Positions 17,101 to 24,903 of a DNA stretch of 37,759 bases are shown here, piece after piece. A model generated the notes under the pieces. The model worked only from the letters and a program-made list of their open reading frames with translations. It did not search any database and had not been told where the DNA came from. The stretch spans positions 1 through 37,759 of the forward strand of contig JAUWYR010000023.1 in NCBI GenBank assembly GCA_030615745.1. Direction: 5' to 3'. The position numbers and the translations under genes are program-made. Position 1 is the stretch's first letter, and every line of letters starts with the position of its first letter. Source of the stretch: Candidatus Zixiibacteriota bacterium. Lineage in GTDB: Bacteria > Zixibacteria > MSB-5A5 > SM23-73-2.

Positions 17101-17351
17101 GATTGAACTCTTATCGCTAAAATTTTAATTCTTTTCGGCTCAGGTGTTTTTTTGCTCAAGATGGGAAGTCCATAAGGATGCACACGCTCTAACCCAAGAA
17201 GGTTTCTTTTTGAGACATCGCTTTTGAAAGAAAAAGAAGGCTTTTTCTCTTCGATTTTCTTTACTGAAAAGATTTTAATTCTTTTTGCCAGAGCTAAATT
17301 TAAAAAAACCAAAAAAATAATCAAAAAGTTTAAAAAAAACTTAATCTTCAT
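14148..17351 (-). CDS. secreted M6-family metalloprotease with FG-GAP repeats and sorting domain
   Basis: A 1067-residue exported protease. Order: signal peptide (1-22), propeptide-like region, M6 (immune-inhibitor-A type) catalytic domain (about 90-420), repeats with DxDxDG calcium loops of FG-GAP/VCBS type (about 560-960), and a C-terminal sorting-like domain (about 985-1067, starting VYPNPAKEKAIIRY and with KIYDLAGDLV). The zinc motif is HEFGHQLGLVD, with His283, Glu284, His287 and Asp293. The C-terminal domain is of the type IX sorting/FlgD-like fold. The start overlaps the stop of the PorV-like gene by one base (TGATG), so a likely substrate is coupled to its putative secretion proteins. 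Confidence 0.85.
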   Translation of the reverse strand: MKIKFFLNFLIIFLVFLNLALAKRIKIFSVKKIEEKKPSFSFKSDVSKRNLLGLERVHPYGLPILSKKTPEPKRIKILAIRVQSQKEEPDDPTTTGDGQFDLKSYQQFYDSAHHIIDPAPHNRAYFEAHLKALANYWWIVSKGKVLIDSFDVYPKGDTAYTLPYTMSHYGSLDSAPDPFNFPVDQLDSFFRHSFKLADTSSLDQIDFSLYKSFVLFHAGSDRQHDLGGWGPEPTPSDLFTGFIIFGEPLLVGERPDTIWDGLIIPETCSQDNRITALNAVFAHEFGHQLGLVDLYNTQTFITQVGDFSLMDNNAQNVGVEGLDSCFTYPTGILPVYPDAWSKAFLGFISPVEKRNKEHMRLFASELLTGEIQMIKVPINSFEYFLIENRQVDLDGLPYPWLDRDSLSGVFLGLSDTTHNNQREYDYLLPGSGILIWHVDEGVAYLDHDGDGIDNFSENQLQLDKDRRFIALEEADGIIDFGGNYYTGFGLQEDMYYRGNNSSFTPYTYPSTRSNNKSFTHIWVTNIGLSDKIMDLDIKNEWDQPGWPQIAVPIKQVSSLVFADVEKDGFPEIFAVSGNFIYAWRADGSGLIENSDSVEKVGLNGEITRFPLATFDDIDTSFFGLPSLGDLDGDSILEVVAGTEDGRLYAWEAKDENQDGKADLLSGFPVKVGMKVSMTPVIADFDEDSSGLEIYVGTEEGVLTLISSNGSKIHSENYSEKIVGLATTDSSLVNFVVTESEKEGHIRRTDSDDSITLLSSNNSYPVVGDLDRDGSLDVIVVGGDGKIYALNKELNFLAGFPVETNEKKLSSPCLGDIDGNGYLEIVTCGENKIFAYNFNGAPTENFPIVLDKGVFTPSSELLVSSPILTDVDIDGYIDVIVGISDYKIVAYNRSGEKVSGFPLCCGGKVNGTGIFLNLDDDDKAELLASSDDGFIYAWELPWSYQEENNFWVMEGFDPAHTKSYPNEFLPDAPEFEFMPRDLVYVYPNPAKEKAIIRYFLGKEAQIDIKIYDLAGDLVDKLFDFGEANISNETIWDCSKFASGVYLCRVEAKAEDEKKVVFCKLALVK

Positions 17352-19930
17352 CAGAATCTACCTGTTAAAGAAAATCTCATGGTGTTGGTCAGAATATCAT
17401 CTCGAGAGGAAGGGATATAGGCAAAATCGAATCTGAAGACATTGTATTGCAAGCCTGCGCCCAAGGTGAATGCCTCTCTAACTCCAGCTTTATCATATAG
17501 GTAGCCTGCTCTTAGAGCGAAAAAGTTAGCATACCAATATTCCATTCCAGCGTTCAGAATCGCTTCATTCTCCACCATCTCATAATTTACTTCACCCAAC
17601 AAAGTTAGCCTATTGTAAGGGGTATCGAATAAGCGATAACCCAATCCTGTGCCCAGATTAGTTGGCAAGGGGTCACCTTGCGCATAATCCGAATATGAGA
17701 TATCAGGTCCCACGTTGGTGAGAGCAACACCCAATCTCAATCTTTTTATAGGAGTCTGGTATAAAATTCCAGCATCCAGAGCAAGTGAGATTCCTGTTCC
17801 CTTACCCTCGGAAGGTCCTTCCCCGCTCCTATATCCTTCAGCAGCTAAGTGGGAATGGATTATCTTGGCATTGAGTCCTCCAGATAATTCGGTAGTGAGC
17901 TTGGTTCCATAGGATAGGGTGAGTGCAGTCTCGTAACTTTGGAAAGTGCCTAATGGCTCACCTATCTCCGATGTCCTCTGCATCTCACCATAAGACAAAA
18001 AGGTTATATTTCCTCCAAAAGATCCCCATCCCTCAAAATGTTGAACATAAGAGAGATATTCATAATAAAGGTCCAAACCGAACTCAGGTAAAAGATTGGT
18101 ATGCATAAAGGTCATCTCCCTTTTCGCATGAGCATAGATCACCACTTTATCCTCTGTTACAAACCAGAGTTCACCATCCATCTCTTTTATATCGTAAGTC
18201 TTAGCTTTTCCAAGCCCTATATGATGATATCTATTCCAACTTGAACCATCGAATTTTAATGTGCCGAATTGGGTCCCCACATATATTCCACTTTTGCCAA
18301 AAGGACAAATCGATAAGATTTTGCTTCCGGTTGCATTATGATAAACATAAATTTTCTCCTCTGGCTCTAAATCCTCTGTCTTTAAATTATTATACTCAGT
18401 AATTCTTTTTACAAGCATTTGGACCCTTTTAGGGTCTTTGGTATGAAGAAATTTCTGTGCCACATCAACTACTTTCTCTTTTTCTTTTGCGGTATATAGC
18501 TTATAACCGAAATTTATCCATCGCCCATCTGCAAAGGCTTTAATCCCCATCAAAGTCCCTACCCATAAGGTTCCGCTTTTGTCCAAGGATAGAGCTGTGA
18601 TCTCTGAGTTTATCCCCAGATGATAGGGAAGCTTGAGATTCTGGCCTAAAGAGAGGTCTTTATCTTTCAAAGCATTTGTTTTTAAAACCGCTTTTTTTAC
18701 CTTTTCTATCCTGTTTTGGTTCTCTGACCCTATAAATCTTTTAACTATTTTGTCCAGATCATCTCCGCTCTTAACAGTATACATAAAAAAAGGCTCCCAC
18801 TTTCCATTTTCAAATCTCGCCAGACCTCTTTTAGTCGCGACCCAGAGTTTAGCCTCTTTTTCAACCACTATCTGGGTTACAAAATTATCCGGCAAATTTA
18901 GACCAACAGAATAAAACGTCCATTTTTTCCCATCAAATTTAGCTAATCCTGAGCTTGTACCTGCCCATATAGTGCCTCTGTGAGTCCTGGTTAAAGAAGT
19001 TATATTTTCATCCAAAAGCCCATCTGAGGAACCATACCTTTTCCACACCATCCTATCATAGCGGAAAAGACCAGATTTAGTTCCTATCCATAACTCCTTA
19101 CTACTTGAGATGATGGTGGTCAAACTTTCTGAAAGGGCTAAGCGGAATGGTATCTTTACTTTTTCAGCCAGAAATTTTTGTGTGGATGTCTCCAAAAGCA
19201 TTGAAATCTCATCCAACTCCTTCGATGAAAGATTTGTATCTGCTAGAAAATCCTTGACCTTGTGGTCCAACTGAGCTAAAATCTGTTGATTTAAAAGGCA
19301 TTTCTCCCAGCTTTCAAGAACTTTCTCAAACAAACTGTCCAAAAAAGAGGTGGCTTGGTAATCTGGAGGTAAAAGCTCTTTGATCTTTGTTCTTATTTTT
19401 TCAAGGGAGTCTTTATCTATGAAATTGTTTTCTGTAGCCACCTTATAAGTCATCTTTTTTTTCTTTTCCTCGTCTTTTTCCTGGGTCAATTTTATTACGA
19501 TGCTTTCAACAGACTCACCCGGGGTGGTAGGATAAGTTTTATAATTTACCCACTTTTTCCCATTCCACAAAAGAAGATCAGAAAAACTTATCGCCCAGAT
19601 ATCATAACCTTTGAAATTCCTTTCTGGGAGCTCATTTTTTAAAAGTGCTATCTTTTTTATTTTGAATTCTTCAGGAATTACATATTCAAACCACTCCTCG
19701 GTCAAAGGATATGTGCCTAATCCAGCTGGGTTCCAGTGAGTTGCTGTGGCATCATCAGATAAAGCAATAAAAGACTCACCCATCCCAGCAGCTCTTGCTC
19801 CGGCTGGAAGAGTCAAAAATAAAACACCTGCTTTGCTAACAGCTAAAATATCTTGTGCCAAAAAGAAAACTAAAATTATTCCTAACGAAATCGTCAAGAT
19901 GCTCCGCAAAATAAAAACTGATTTTTTCAT
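17351..19930 (-). CDS. PorV-like barrel with inserted propeller and LysM-like segments
   Basis: An 859-residue exported protein. Residues 1-30 are a signal peptide. Residues 35-72 carry the PorV/PorQ (UPF0164) start: FLTLPAGARAAGMGES, then DDATATHWNPAGL. The outer-membrane barrel resumes only at about 617-859 and ends in Phe (SLTGRF). Between them are two-component-regulator-type propeller blades (LWIGTKSGLFRYD near 280, IWAGTSSGLAKFD near 321, LWVATKRGLARFE near 362, LWVGTLMGIKAF near 455, IYVGTQFGTLKFD near 549), a helical stretch (about 140-260) and two LysM-like segments (about 383-435 and 477-530). PorV carries substrates to the sortase PorU in T9SS. I chose the ATG at 19930, with GGAGGT just before it; an upstream TTG is less likely. 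Confidence 0.8.
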   Translation of the reverse strand: MKKSVFILRSILTISLGIILVFFLAQDILAVSKAGVLFLTLPAGARAAGMGESFIALSDDATATHWNPAGLGTYPLTEEWFEYVIPEEFKIKKIALLKNELPERNFKGYDIWAISFSDLLLWNGKKWVNYKTYPTTPGESVESIVIKLTQEKDEEKKKKMTYKVATENNFIDKDSLEKIRTKIKELLPPDYQATSFLDSLFEKVLESWEKCLLNQQILAQLDHKVKDFLADTNLSSKELDEISMLLETSTQKFLAEKVKIPFRLALSESLTTIISSSKELWIGTKSGLFRYDRMVWKRYGSSDGLLDENITSLTRTHRGTIWAGTSSGLAKFDGKKWTFYSVGLNLPDNFVTQIVVEKEAKLWVATKRGLARFENGKWEPFFMYTVKSGDDLDKIVKRFIGSENQNRIEKVKKAVLKTNALKDKDLSLGQNLKLPYHLGINSEITALSLDKSGTLWVGTLMGIKAFADGRWINFGYKLYTAKEKEKVVDVAQKFLHTKDPKRVQMLVKRITEYNNLKTEDLEPEEKIYVYHNATGSKILSICPFGKSGIYVGTQFGTLKFDGSSWNRYHHIGLGKAKTYDIKEMDGELWFVTEDKVVIYAHAKREMTFMHTNLLPEFGLDLYYEYLSYVQHFEGWGSFGGNITFLSYGEMQRTSEIGEPLGTFQSYETALTLSYGTKLTTELSGGLNAKIIHSHLAAEGYRSGEGPSEGKGTGISLALDAGILYQTPIKRLRLGVALTNVGPDISYSDYAQGDPLPTNLGTGLGYRLFDTPYNRLTLLGEVNYEMVENEAILNAGMEYWYANFFALRAGYLYDKAGVREAFTLGAGLQYNVFRFDFAYIPSSRDDILTNTMRFSLTGRF

Positions 19931-19952
19931 AAGACCTCCAATCAAACTATTT

Positions 19953-19972
19953 TCTATCTCTTGATCTTCGAT
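19953..19972 (-). repeat. 20-bp repeat copy upstream of the PorV-like gene
   Basis: Read on the minus strand this is ATCGAAGATCAAGAGATAGA. Identical 20-mers occur at about 23803-23822 (minus strand, inside porU) and 24324-24343 (plus strand, upstream of porU). This copy lies in the porU-porV gap, about 25 bases upstream of the PorV-like start codon. Confidence 0.7.
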
Positions 19973-20036
19973 AAGCTTTTTAAAATAAAATATAATCCAT
20001 TAAATTTCTTCGGCAAGGGGTAGAAAAAACTAAAAT

Positions 20037-23000
20037 TCAATGCATCACCACCATCTTACCGAAAGCCTCTGCTTTTTTTCCACCTCCTTTTATTTCTCCA
20101 AAAGCAACTATTTTGTATATATATACGCCGTTTGCCACAAAATCTCCATCCTGGTCTTTTCCATCCCAGAATACAAGGCCTTGTGAATTGGACAACGAAC
20201 TAATTGTTCTGATTAACTTCCCGGCCAAGGTATAAATTTTTATCTCCACTCTTTCCACCTCTCCTAAAACCCTATACCAGAAATAGGTATTCTCGGAAAA
20301 AGGATTAGGGTAGTTCAAAACCTCTGTGATTTTAAAATCCGAGCTCGAAAAAAGACCAAACTTAAATTTTTTCAAAGATGAGTTGTTGAAATTATCCCAG
20401 GCTTTTACTTTTAAAAAATGCTCTCCGGGTGAAAGCCCGGATAATCGGTAAAAAATCGAGCCTCTCTGATAGTTGTTAACATCGTATTCGAAATTATCTG
20501 TGAGTTCGATTTGACTTTCCCAATCATCATCAAAAATCAAAGTAATTCCATGCCCTACCTCACCGGTGAGATTGATCCCGCTCGAATCAAAAATATCTAA
20601 AATCATAGTTGCTCCAAGTCCAACAAAATCTCCTTCCTGAAAATCTGGATAACCCGAAAAGCTTAACTTTATCTCCGGACCCAAAGTATCGACAAAACTG
20701 GTATCGGAGCCCCAGACCACCAAGGAATCTAAAGCTCCCGCTCCATCTGTGGAAAAGTCCTTTACAACGTATACGCTTAATCTCGCAGTGTTACCTCCAT
20801 AGCTTATGTCCTTAGGAACAAAAAAGCTCGCCTCAAATTCACCAGATTTTACCTCCACATTTCCTCGAAAGATAACCTGCCCTGAAATATCATAGGATAA
20901 AATCGACTCATTGGGCGCCAGATGAGACCTTTCTTTATTGCAATCGAATGCCAAAATATATGCAACCCCTGAAAAATCCTTCTTTAAATTCCCCTGCTGA
21001 TCTGTTACTTCTCCTTTAAAGCTCGTCAATTTAAGTGCAGACAAAGTATCTGGGTTTACATCCTTTATTTTCACCAAAAGTTCAGGAGAAGCTAATCTAA
21101 TAGAAGGGTCTCCTAAAAGAACATAATATCTATCATTATAATTTGACTTTCTGGAAAGTTTTGCTGAAAAAAGCGCCTCTCCAATCTTCATCTCTGATTC
21201 TAATAGGTAATCGTAAAAAGCATAGTTCAACTGTGCATTAGCCCCAGCCGAAACCAAACCTGTTGATGAGATCACTCCTATTGCTCCTTTTGATTCAACT
21301 CTTACTAAATCCTCAGCCATAGATTCTTTTAAAGGGTTGAAAAATATAGCGTTTGAACAGGTGGCTGAGAATACCAGTGGATACATTCCCTTGTTTTCCA
21401 ATCTTGGAATATCCTCAGCCCTTTTAAATACCTCCTCATGAGCCCATTGCTGTGTGTTTCCATGACCGATCCAGTTGAGCAGAACTGTTCCATCATTAAA
21501 TGCATCCACAATAGCGTCTCCAACCTCAGGCTTATGCCCGTTCACATCAAAAGGAAAATCCAAAAGGTAGATTTTGTTTAAATTAAAAGAGTTGGGTATA
21601 TGAGATTTTGATAAAGTCTCTGTATCAAGGGTGTGATAACCCCATAAGGGATCAGTCTTAGAATACCCAGCATTGAAATCGTCAGCAACTAATGTTACAC
21701 TATTTCGCCATTTTCCGAAAACTGGGTCTTTCTCATACTCTAAGATTTTATCAACAAAAGCTTTTACCTCAAAACCAGATTTTGCCGGGAACCTACCGAT
21801 TATCATATCAACTTCACCTTCTGAGTCAGAATCCAAATCTCCCGGTTTTCCAAAATATACGAAATTGTCATCTGAAACCGGGAAATATGCCACAAAGGGA
21901 GGAATCTTGCTTTTTGGACTTACACCTAAATTGTTCTTATAATCGTAGTTTCCATCACCGACCAAAAGGACAAAGCTTGGTCTGGGGGATTGCCAATACT
22001 GAAAGCTAAATTTCAGAAAATCCCTTATTGCAACAGGGTCGAAAAGCCCCCAGGAGAACTCATCATAGATATCAGTTACATCGATTATTTCAACCTCACT
22101 ACCTTTTTCTTCTTTAAAATTCTCATATTCAGAAAGGTATTGGTAAAAATCAGGATGAGTTATCACCAGGATGTCTGCTTGATTTAAAGGCTGTTTCAAA
22201 TTAGATTTACTATCGAAAGTAATTGATTTAGGATGAATAAAATCATCCCCAGATAAAAGATAATATCTTTTTTTACTTTCATTTTTTAGTTCATCTTGAA
22301 ATTTCAAGGTATCATTTTCAAGCTGAAAACCCTTTATCTTTTGTGGCTCAAACCTATCTGTTATCTCAAAAAGAAGAGAACAAGCAGAGGTCACGCCTGA
22401 AATCTGATATTGGATAACCCCGGATGTATCAGGTGATTCGAATAAAAGTTTATTTTTTTCTGCTCGAAATTTTTTCATATACTCGATCTCATACCAGTCG
22501 AAATAGACAGAATTTTCGAATTCAAAATATATTCTGTTCTTACCATCTATTAAACGATTGGATATGGCATAGGTGATATTATCAGTTGAATCTAAAAGTA
22601 AAGCATCTGTTTCATTAACCTTTATATTCTCAGCGTAGGCGGATCTGGCTTTGACTTTTATTATCGCATCTTCACCAACTTCCACATTGGTCAATGTATC
22701 ATAATGAGAAAAAATATTATTTCTAGATTCATACCAGTTAAAGTAATCTCTAATATATCCACCTGATACATAAACCTCATTTTCTTTCTCTTGAAAGACT
22801 CGGTCTTTAAATTTTTGGGGGACGAAAAAATTAGTTGGTTTTAAGCTACCATCACCATCTTTTATTCTTTTGGCTGAATCAGGAAAAGACCCTGAAAATG
22901 TAATCCAGAAGATATTCTTATCGGTGTAATGGTTTATGTAATGCTGATATTCACCTTTAGATGTGTCATATTCCCAGTTATTTACGCCCCAGCCGTAGAA

Positions 23001-23996
23001 GAGGATATAATCATCCCAATCAAATTTTTCATCCTCCTCCCCAAAGACTTTTATTGATAATTCTTTTAATTCCGGTCTGGGTTTAGAATTGTCCAATGGA
23101 AGCTCCTTGCCACCACCATTGAAAATCCTTATCTTTTTCGGGTTTATTCCATCCACATCTATTCCAGCATTTTCCAGATCAGATCGGTCTATTTTATAGA
23201 CTCCCTCATTTTCAACCTCGATTTTATACCAGAAATCTGAGAAAAAAAATGGAGATTCACCATATGTTTTGAAAAGTGTTGGTTTCTCTCTTTTTTTACG
23301 GAATGCCTTTGCCTTTTGATAATTCAAAAGTATTGTCTTATAGATTTTTTCAAAAGGCTCTTTTCTCTCAGTTGGCTTTTTTTCAAAAGCTTTTTTACCC
23401 AAAAACTCTAAAGCCAAAGTCATAGACTCATAGAACCTTATTTTTTTCTTTTGTGGATTGAACTGAACCGGATTTATCATTACTCGCACAATTCTCTGAT
23501 CTCTTATCCAGAAAGGAGTCTCCAATTTTAGGATATCTTCTGGATAAAACTTATCTTTGGTATAAGTTTTTTGATCCTCTAAGAAAATAGGGGTTCCTAT
23601 CTCATCTAAATCGTAATGAATCTCAGGAACAGGGGCAATAAATAAATCAGAAAACTCTTTATATTCGTAGTTTAAAACTCTTACTTTAATTTCACATCCT
23701 GAAGGTATTCCTAAAATCACAATCCTTTGAGGCAACTGAGGTTTACCAGTGCTTTCGTTCTGGGCGCAATTGGGAATTCGAATCAAATCATAGGTTTTTT
23801 TATCTATCTCTTGATCTTCGATTTTTATTTTAAAAGTGGTAAATTGTGGAACATTATATTGAAATAATACCCCATCCTCATCAGATCTTAAAAGCTCAAT
23901 ATCCGGGTATTCAGATGAGGCAAAGGAGGTTATAGTAGAAAATCCGAAGGATTCATAGAATATCAAAAAAAGAATAATTACAAGCCTATAGTTCAT
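20037..23996 (-). CDS. porU: PorU-like C25 (gingipain-type) peptidase with sorting domain
   Basis: About 1319 residues. After a signal peptide (1-18) comes a long beta-rich N-terminal region (to about 600). The peptidase C25 domain (about 620-960) has LLVGDGNYDY, catalytic His845 in WIGHGN and Cys880 in SATCSNA, 35 residues apart as in gingipains. Ig-like domains follow, then a C-terminal FlgD/T9SS-type sorting domain (from LNYPNPF to the end). In Bacteroidota PorU is the cell-surface sortase that removes sorting domains and works with PorV; porU and porV are neighbours there too. A plain secreted gingipain is the alternative. The start is uncertain: ATG 23996 gives a clean signal peptide, but in-frame GTG 24029 and TTG 24059 also exist. 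Confidence 0.78.
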   Translation of the reverse strand: MNYRLVIILFLIFYESFGFSTITSFASSEYPDIELLRSDEDGVLFQYNVPQFTTFKIKIEDQEIDKKTYDLIRIPNCAQNESTGKPQLPQRIVILGIPSGCEIKVRVLNYEYKEFSDLFIAPVPEIHYDLDEIGTPIFLEDQKTYTKDKFYPEDILKLETPFWIRDQRIVRVMINPVQFNPQKKKIRFYESMTLALEFLGKKAFEKKPTERKEPFEKIYKTILLNYQKAKAFRKKREKPTLFKTYGESPFFFSDFWYKIEVENEGVYKIDRSDLENAGIDVDGINPKKIRIFNGGGKELPLDNSKPRPELKELSIKVFGEEDEKFDWDDYILFYGWGVNNWEYDTSKGEYQHYINHYTDKNIFWITFSGSFPDSAKRIKDGDGSLKPTNFFVPQKFKDRVFQEKENEVYVSGGYIRDYFNWYESRNNIFSHYDTLTNVEVGEDAIIKVKARSAYAENIKVNETDALLLDSTDNITYAISNRLIDGKNRIYFEFENSVYFDWYEIEYMKKFRAEKNKLLFESPDTSGVIQYQISGVTSACSLLFEITDRFEPQKIKGFQLENDTLKFQDELKNESKKRYYLLSGDDFIHPKSITFDSKSNLKQPLNQADILVITHPDFYQYLSEYENFKEEKGSEVEIIDVTDIYDEFSWGLFDPVAIRDFLKFSFQYWQSPRPSFVLLVGDGNYDYKNNLGVSPKSKIPPFVAYFPVSDDNFVYFGKPGDLDSDSEGEVDMIIGRFPAKSGFEVKAFVDKILEYEKDPVFGKWRNSVTLVADDFNAGYSKTDPLWGYHTLDTETLSKSHIPNSFNLNKIYLLDFPFDVNGHKPEVGDAIVDAFNDGTVLLNWIGHGNTQQWAHEEVFKRAEDIPRLENKGMYPLVFSATCSNAIFFNPLKESMAEDLVRVESKGAIGVISSTGLVSAGANAQLNYAFYDYLLESEMKIGEALFSAKLSRKSNYNDRYYVLLGDPSIRLASPELLVKIKDVNPDTLSALKLTSFKGEVTDQQGNLKKDFSGVAYILAFDCNKERSHLAPNESILSYDISGQVIFRGNVEVKSGEFEASFFVPKDISYGGNTARLSVYVVKDFSTDGAGALDSLVVWGSDTSFVDTLGPEIKLSFSGYPDFQEGDFVGLGATMILDIFDSSGINLTGEVGHGITLIFDDDWESQIELTDNFEYDVNNYQRGSIFYRLSGLSPGEHFLKVKAWDNFNNSSLKKFKFGLFSSSDFKITEVLNYPNPFSENTYFWYRVLGEVERVEIKIYTLAGKLIRTISSLSNSQGLVFWDGKDQDGDFVANGVYIYKIVAFGEIKGGGKKAEAFGKMVVMH
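23803..23822 (-). repeat. 20-bp repeat copy inside porU
   Basis: On the minus strand this is ATCGAAGATCAAGAGATAGA, identical to the copies near 19953 and 24324. Here it is coding and gives the residues IEDQEI near the porU N-terminus. Confidence 0.7.
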
Positions 23997-24009
23997 AAAT
24001 TTTTTTAAT

Positions 24010-24062
24010 AAAAAAACCGAGTTTTTCACAAAAATTCCAAAAGCACTCGGCTTGACCAAGCC
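24010..24062 (-). promoter_or_regulatory. candidate attenuator hairpins in the porU leader
   Basis: On the minus strand a tight hairpin GGCTTG-GT-CAAGCC (24062-24049) is followed by CCGAGT (24050-24045) and ACTCGG (24022-24017), which can pair and are followed directly by seven T residues (24016-24010). The second structure looks like an intrinsic terminator placed 14 bases before the ATG at 23996. The two hairpins share two bases, so they compete. The loop of the second is long (22 nt), so it is only moderately stable. It lies about 110 bases downstream of the promoter at 24181-24208. Confidence 0.4.
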
Positions 24063-24180
24063 TTGAGGTTAATAGTCAAAGGTACTCTCATTCTAACAGA
24101 TAATCTTTTATTAACGAAAACTCATTTTTAAAAACCTTTAACTATTTTCCTATAGACCTTTCCTTTTTAACTTCTCTTTT

Positions 24181-24208
24181 ATTATACGTTAAACTTTTAA
24201 TTTGTCAA
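24181..24208 (-). promoter_or_regulatory. sigma70-type promoter for the porU operon
   Basis: On the minus strand TTGACA (24208-24203) is followed, 16 bases later, by TATAAT (24186-24181). Both hexamers match the housekeeping sigma factor consensus exactly and spacing is one base short of ideal. Transcription would begin near 24173, giving a leader of about 115-180 bases before the possible porU starts. It is the best promoter I can see in the window. Confidence 0.75.
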
Positions 24209-24323
24209 GATTTTTCTTTTATCTAAAGATAATTTAACTACCTTGAGTTTAGCAAGGGTAGAAAGTAGCGTTAGGGTAGAGATAGCGAAGATTCGGATAA
24301 AACTACAAAATCCGAAGGATTCA

Positions 24324-24343
24324 TCGAAGATCAAGAGATAGAA
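24324..24343 (+). repeat. 20-bp repeat copy upstream of porU
   Basis: Plus-strand copy of ATCGAAGATCAAGAGATAGA, identical to the minus-strand copies near 19953 and 23803. It is directly preceded by AAAATCCGAAGGATTC, which also occurs at about 23937-23954 inside porU. Confidence 0.7.
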
Positions 24344-24409
24344 TCTGTTTAATCTGTTGGGAATATATATGTACACCTATACACAGATTTCATCTGGACA
24401 AAAAACTCA

Positions 24410-24430
24410 ACTATGGACTATCGACTATTA
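24410..24430 (-). repeat. heptamer array, ACTATNN type (3 units)
   Basis: Three consecutive units on the plus strand: ACTATGG, ACTATCG, ACTATTA. On the minus strand the consensus is NNATAGT, with two variable positions before a fixed five-base core, the same design as the NNTAGGT arrays. It lies 35 bases downstream of the response regulator stop. Confidence 0.55.
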
Positions 24431-24464
24431 GCCATAAGCAATCCCACATAAACGGGGGGGAATT

Positions 24465-24839
24465 CTACCTGTCATAATTCAAAACCTTTTTCAAAAGTTC
24501 CTCGATCTCTTTTACTGTAAAAGGCTTGGTTAAAAATCCATCTGCTTTGGCGTCGTACACTTCTTTTTCAGTCGATGGTTTCTCATAAGCGGTTATAACA
24601 ATCACCGGCAAATCCGGAACACTCCCCTTGATCGACTTTAAAAGCTCCATACCATTCAACTTAGGCATCTTGATGTCAGTTATCACCATATCGAAATTCT
24701 GTGATTTTAGATATTTTAAAGCTTCCTCCCCATCATTTGCCTGGATACTTTTAAATTCGAAGATATCCAGGATATCTGATAAGAGATTTGCCATATGAGG
24801 ATTATCTTCAACAATTAACATCTTTTTATATCTAACCAT
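24465..24839 (-). CDS. stand-alone CheY-like receiver protein
   Basis: A 124-residue single receiver domain without an output domain. The acidic pocket is Glu11-Asp12, the phosphoacceptor is Asp55 (VITDIKMP), and the switch residues are Thr83 (VITAYEK) and Lys105 (LTKPF), so it should be phosphorylatable. Such proteins pass phosphate to or bind a partner rather than DNA. No histidine kinase is nearby, so its input and target are unknown. It lies 60 bases after hflX and directly upstream of the porU promoter region, which does not by itself link it to porU. Confidence 0.88.
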   Translation of the reverse strand: MVRYKKMLIVEDNPHMANLLSDILDIFEFKSIQANDGEEALKYLKSQNFDMVITDIKMPKLNGMELLKSIKGSVPDLPVIVITAYEKPSTEKEVYDAKADGFLTKPFTVKEIEELLKKVLNYDR

Positions 24840-24903
24840 AATTTTTTTACCCTTTTACATTCGCCCCCTATTTTAGATTCTATATCGGCTTTATTTAAAA
24901 AAA

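Larger units (their letters stand above)
24063..24464. other. intergenic region between the response regulator and porU
   Basis: About 400 bases without a gene. It holds the porU promoter (24181-24208), an imperfect hairpin CTACCTTG/CAAGGGTAG (24238-24261), and a mosaic stretch (about 24285-24345). The mosaic contains TTCGGAT/ATCCGAA, an AAAATCCGAAGGATTCAT copy shared with the porU signal-peptide region (about 23937-23954), and the plus-strand 20-bp repeat. A three-unit heptamer array (24410-24430) follows. I see no small ORF or RNA gene that I can support. Confidence 0.6.

Noticed and set aside
21673-22009. Two overlapping plus-strand frames of about 90-105 codons
   Set aside because: Both are antisense to the C25 peptidase domain and show no coherent protein features.
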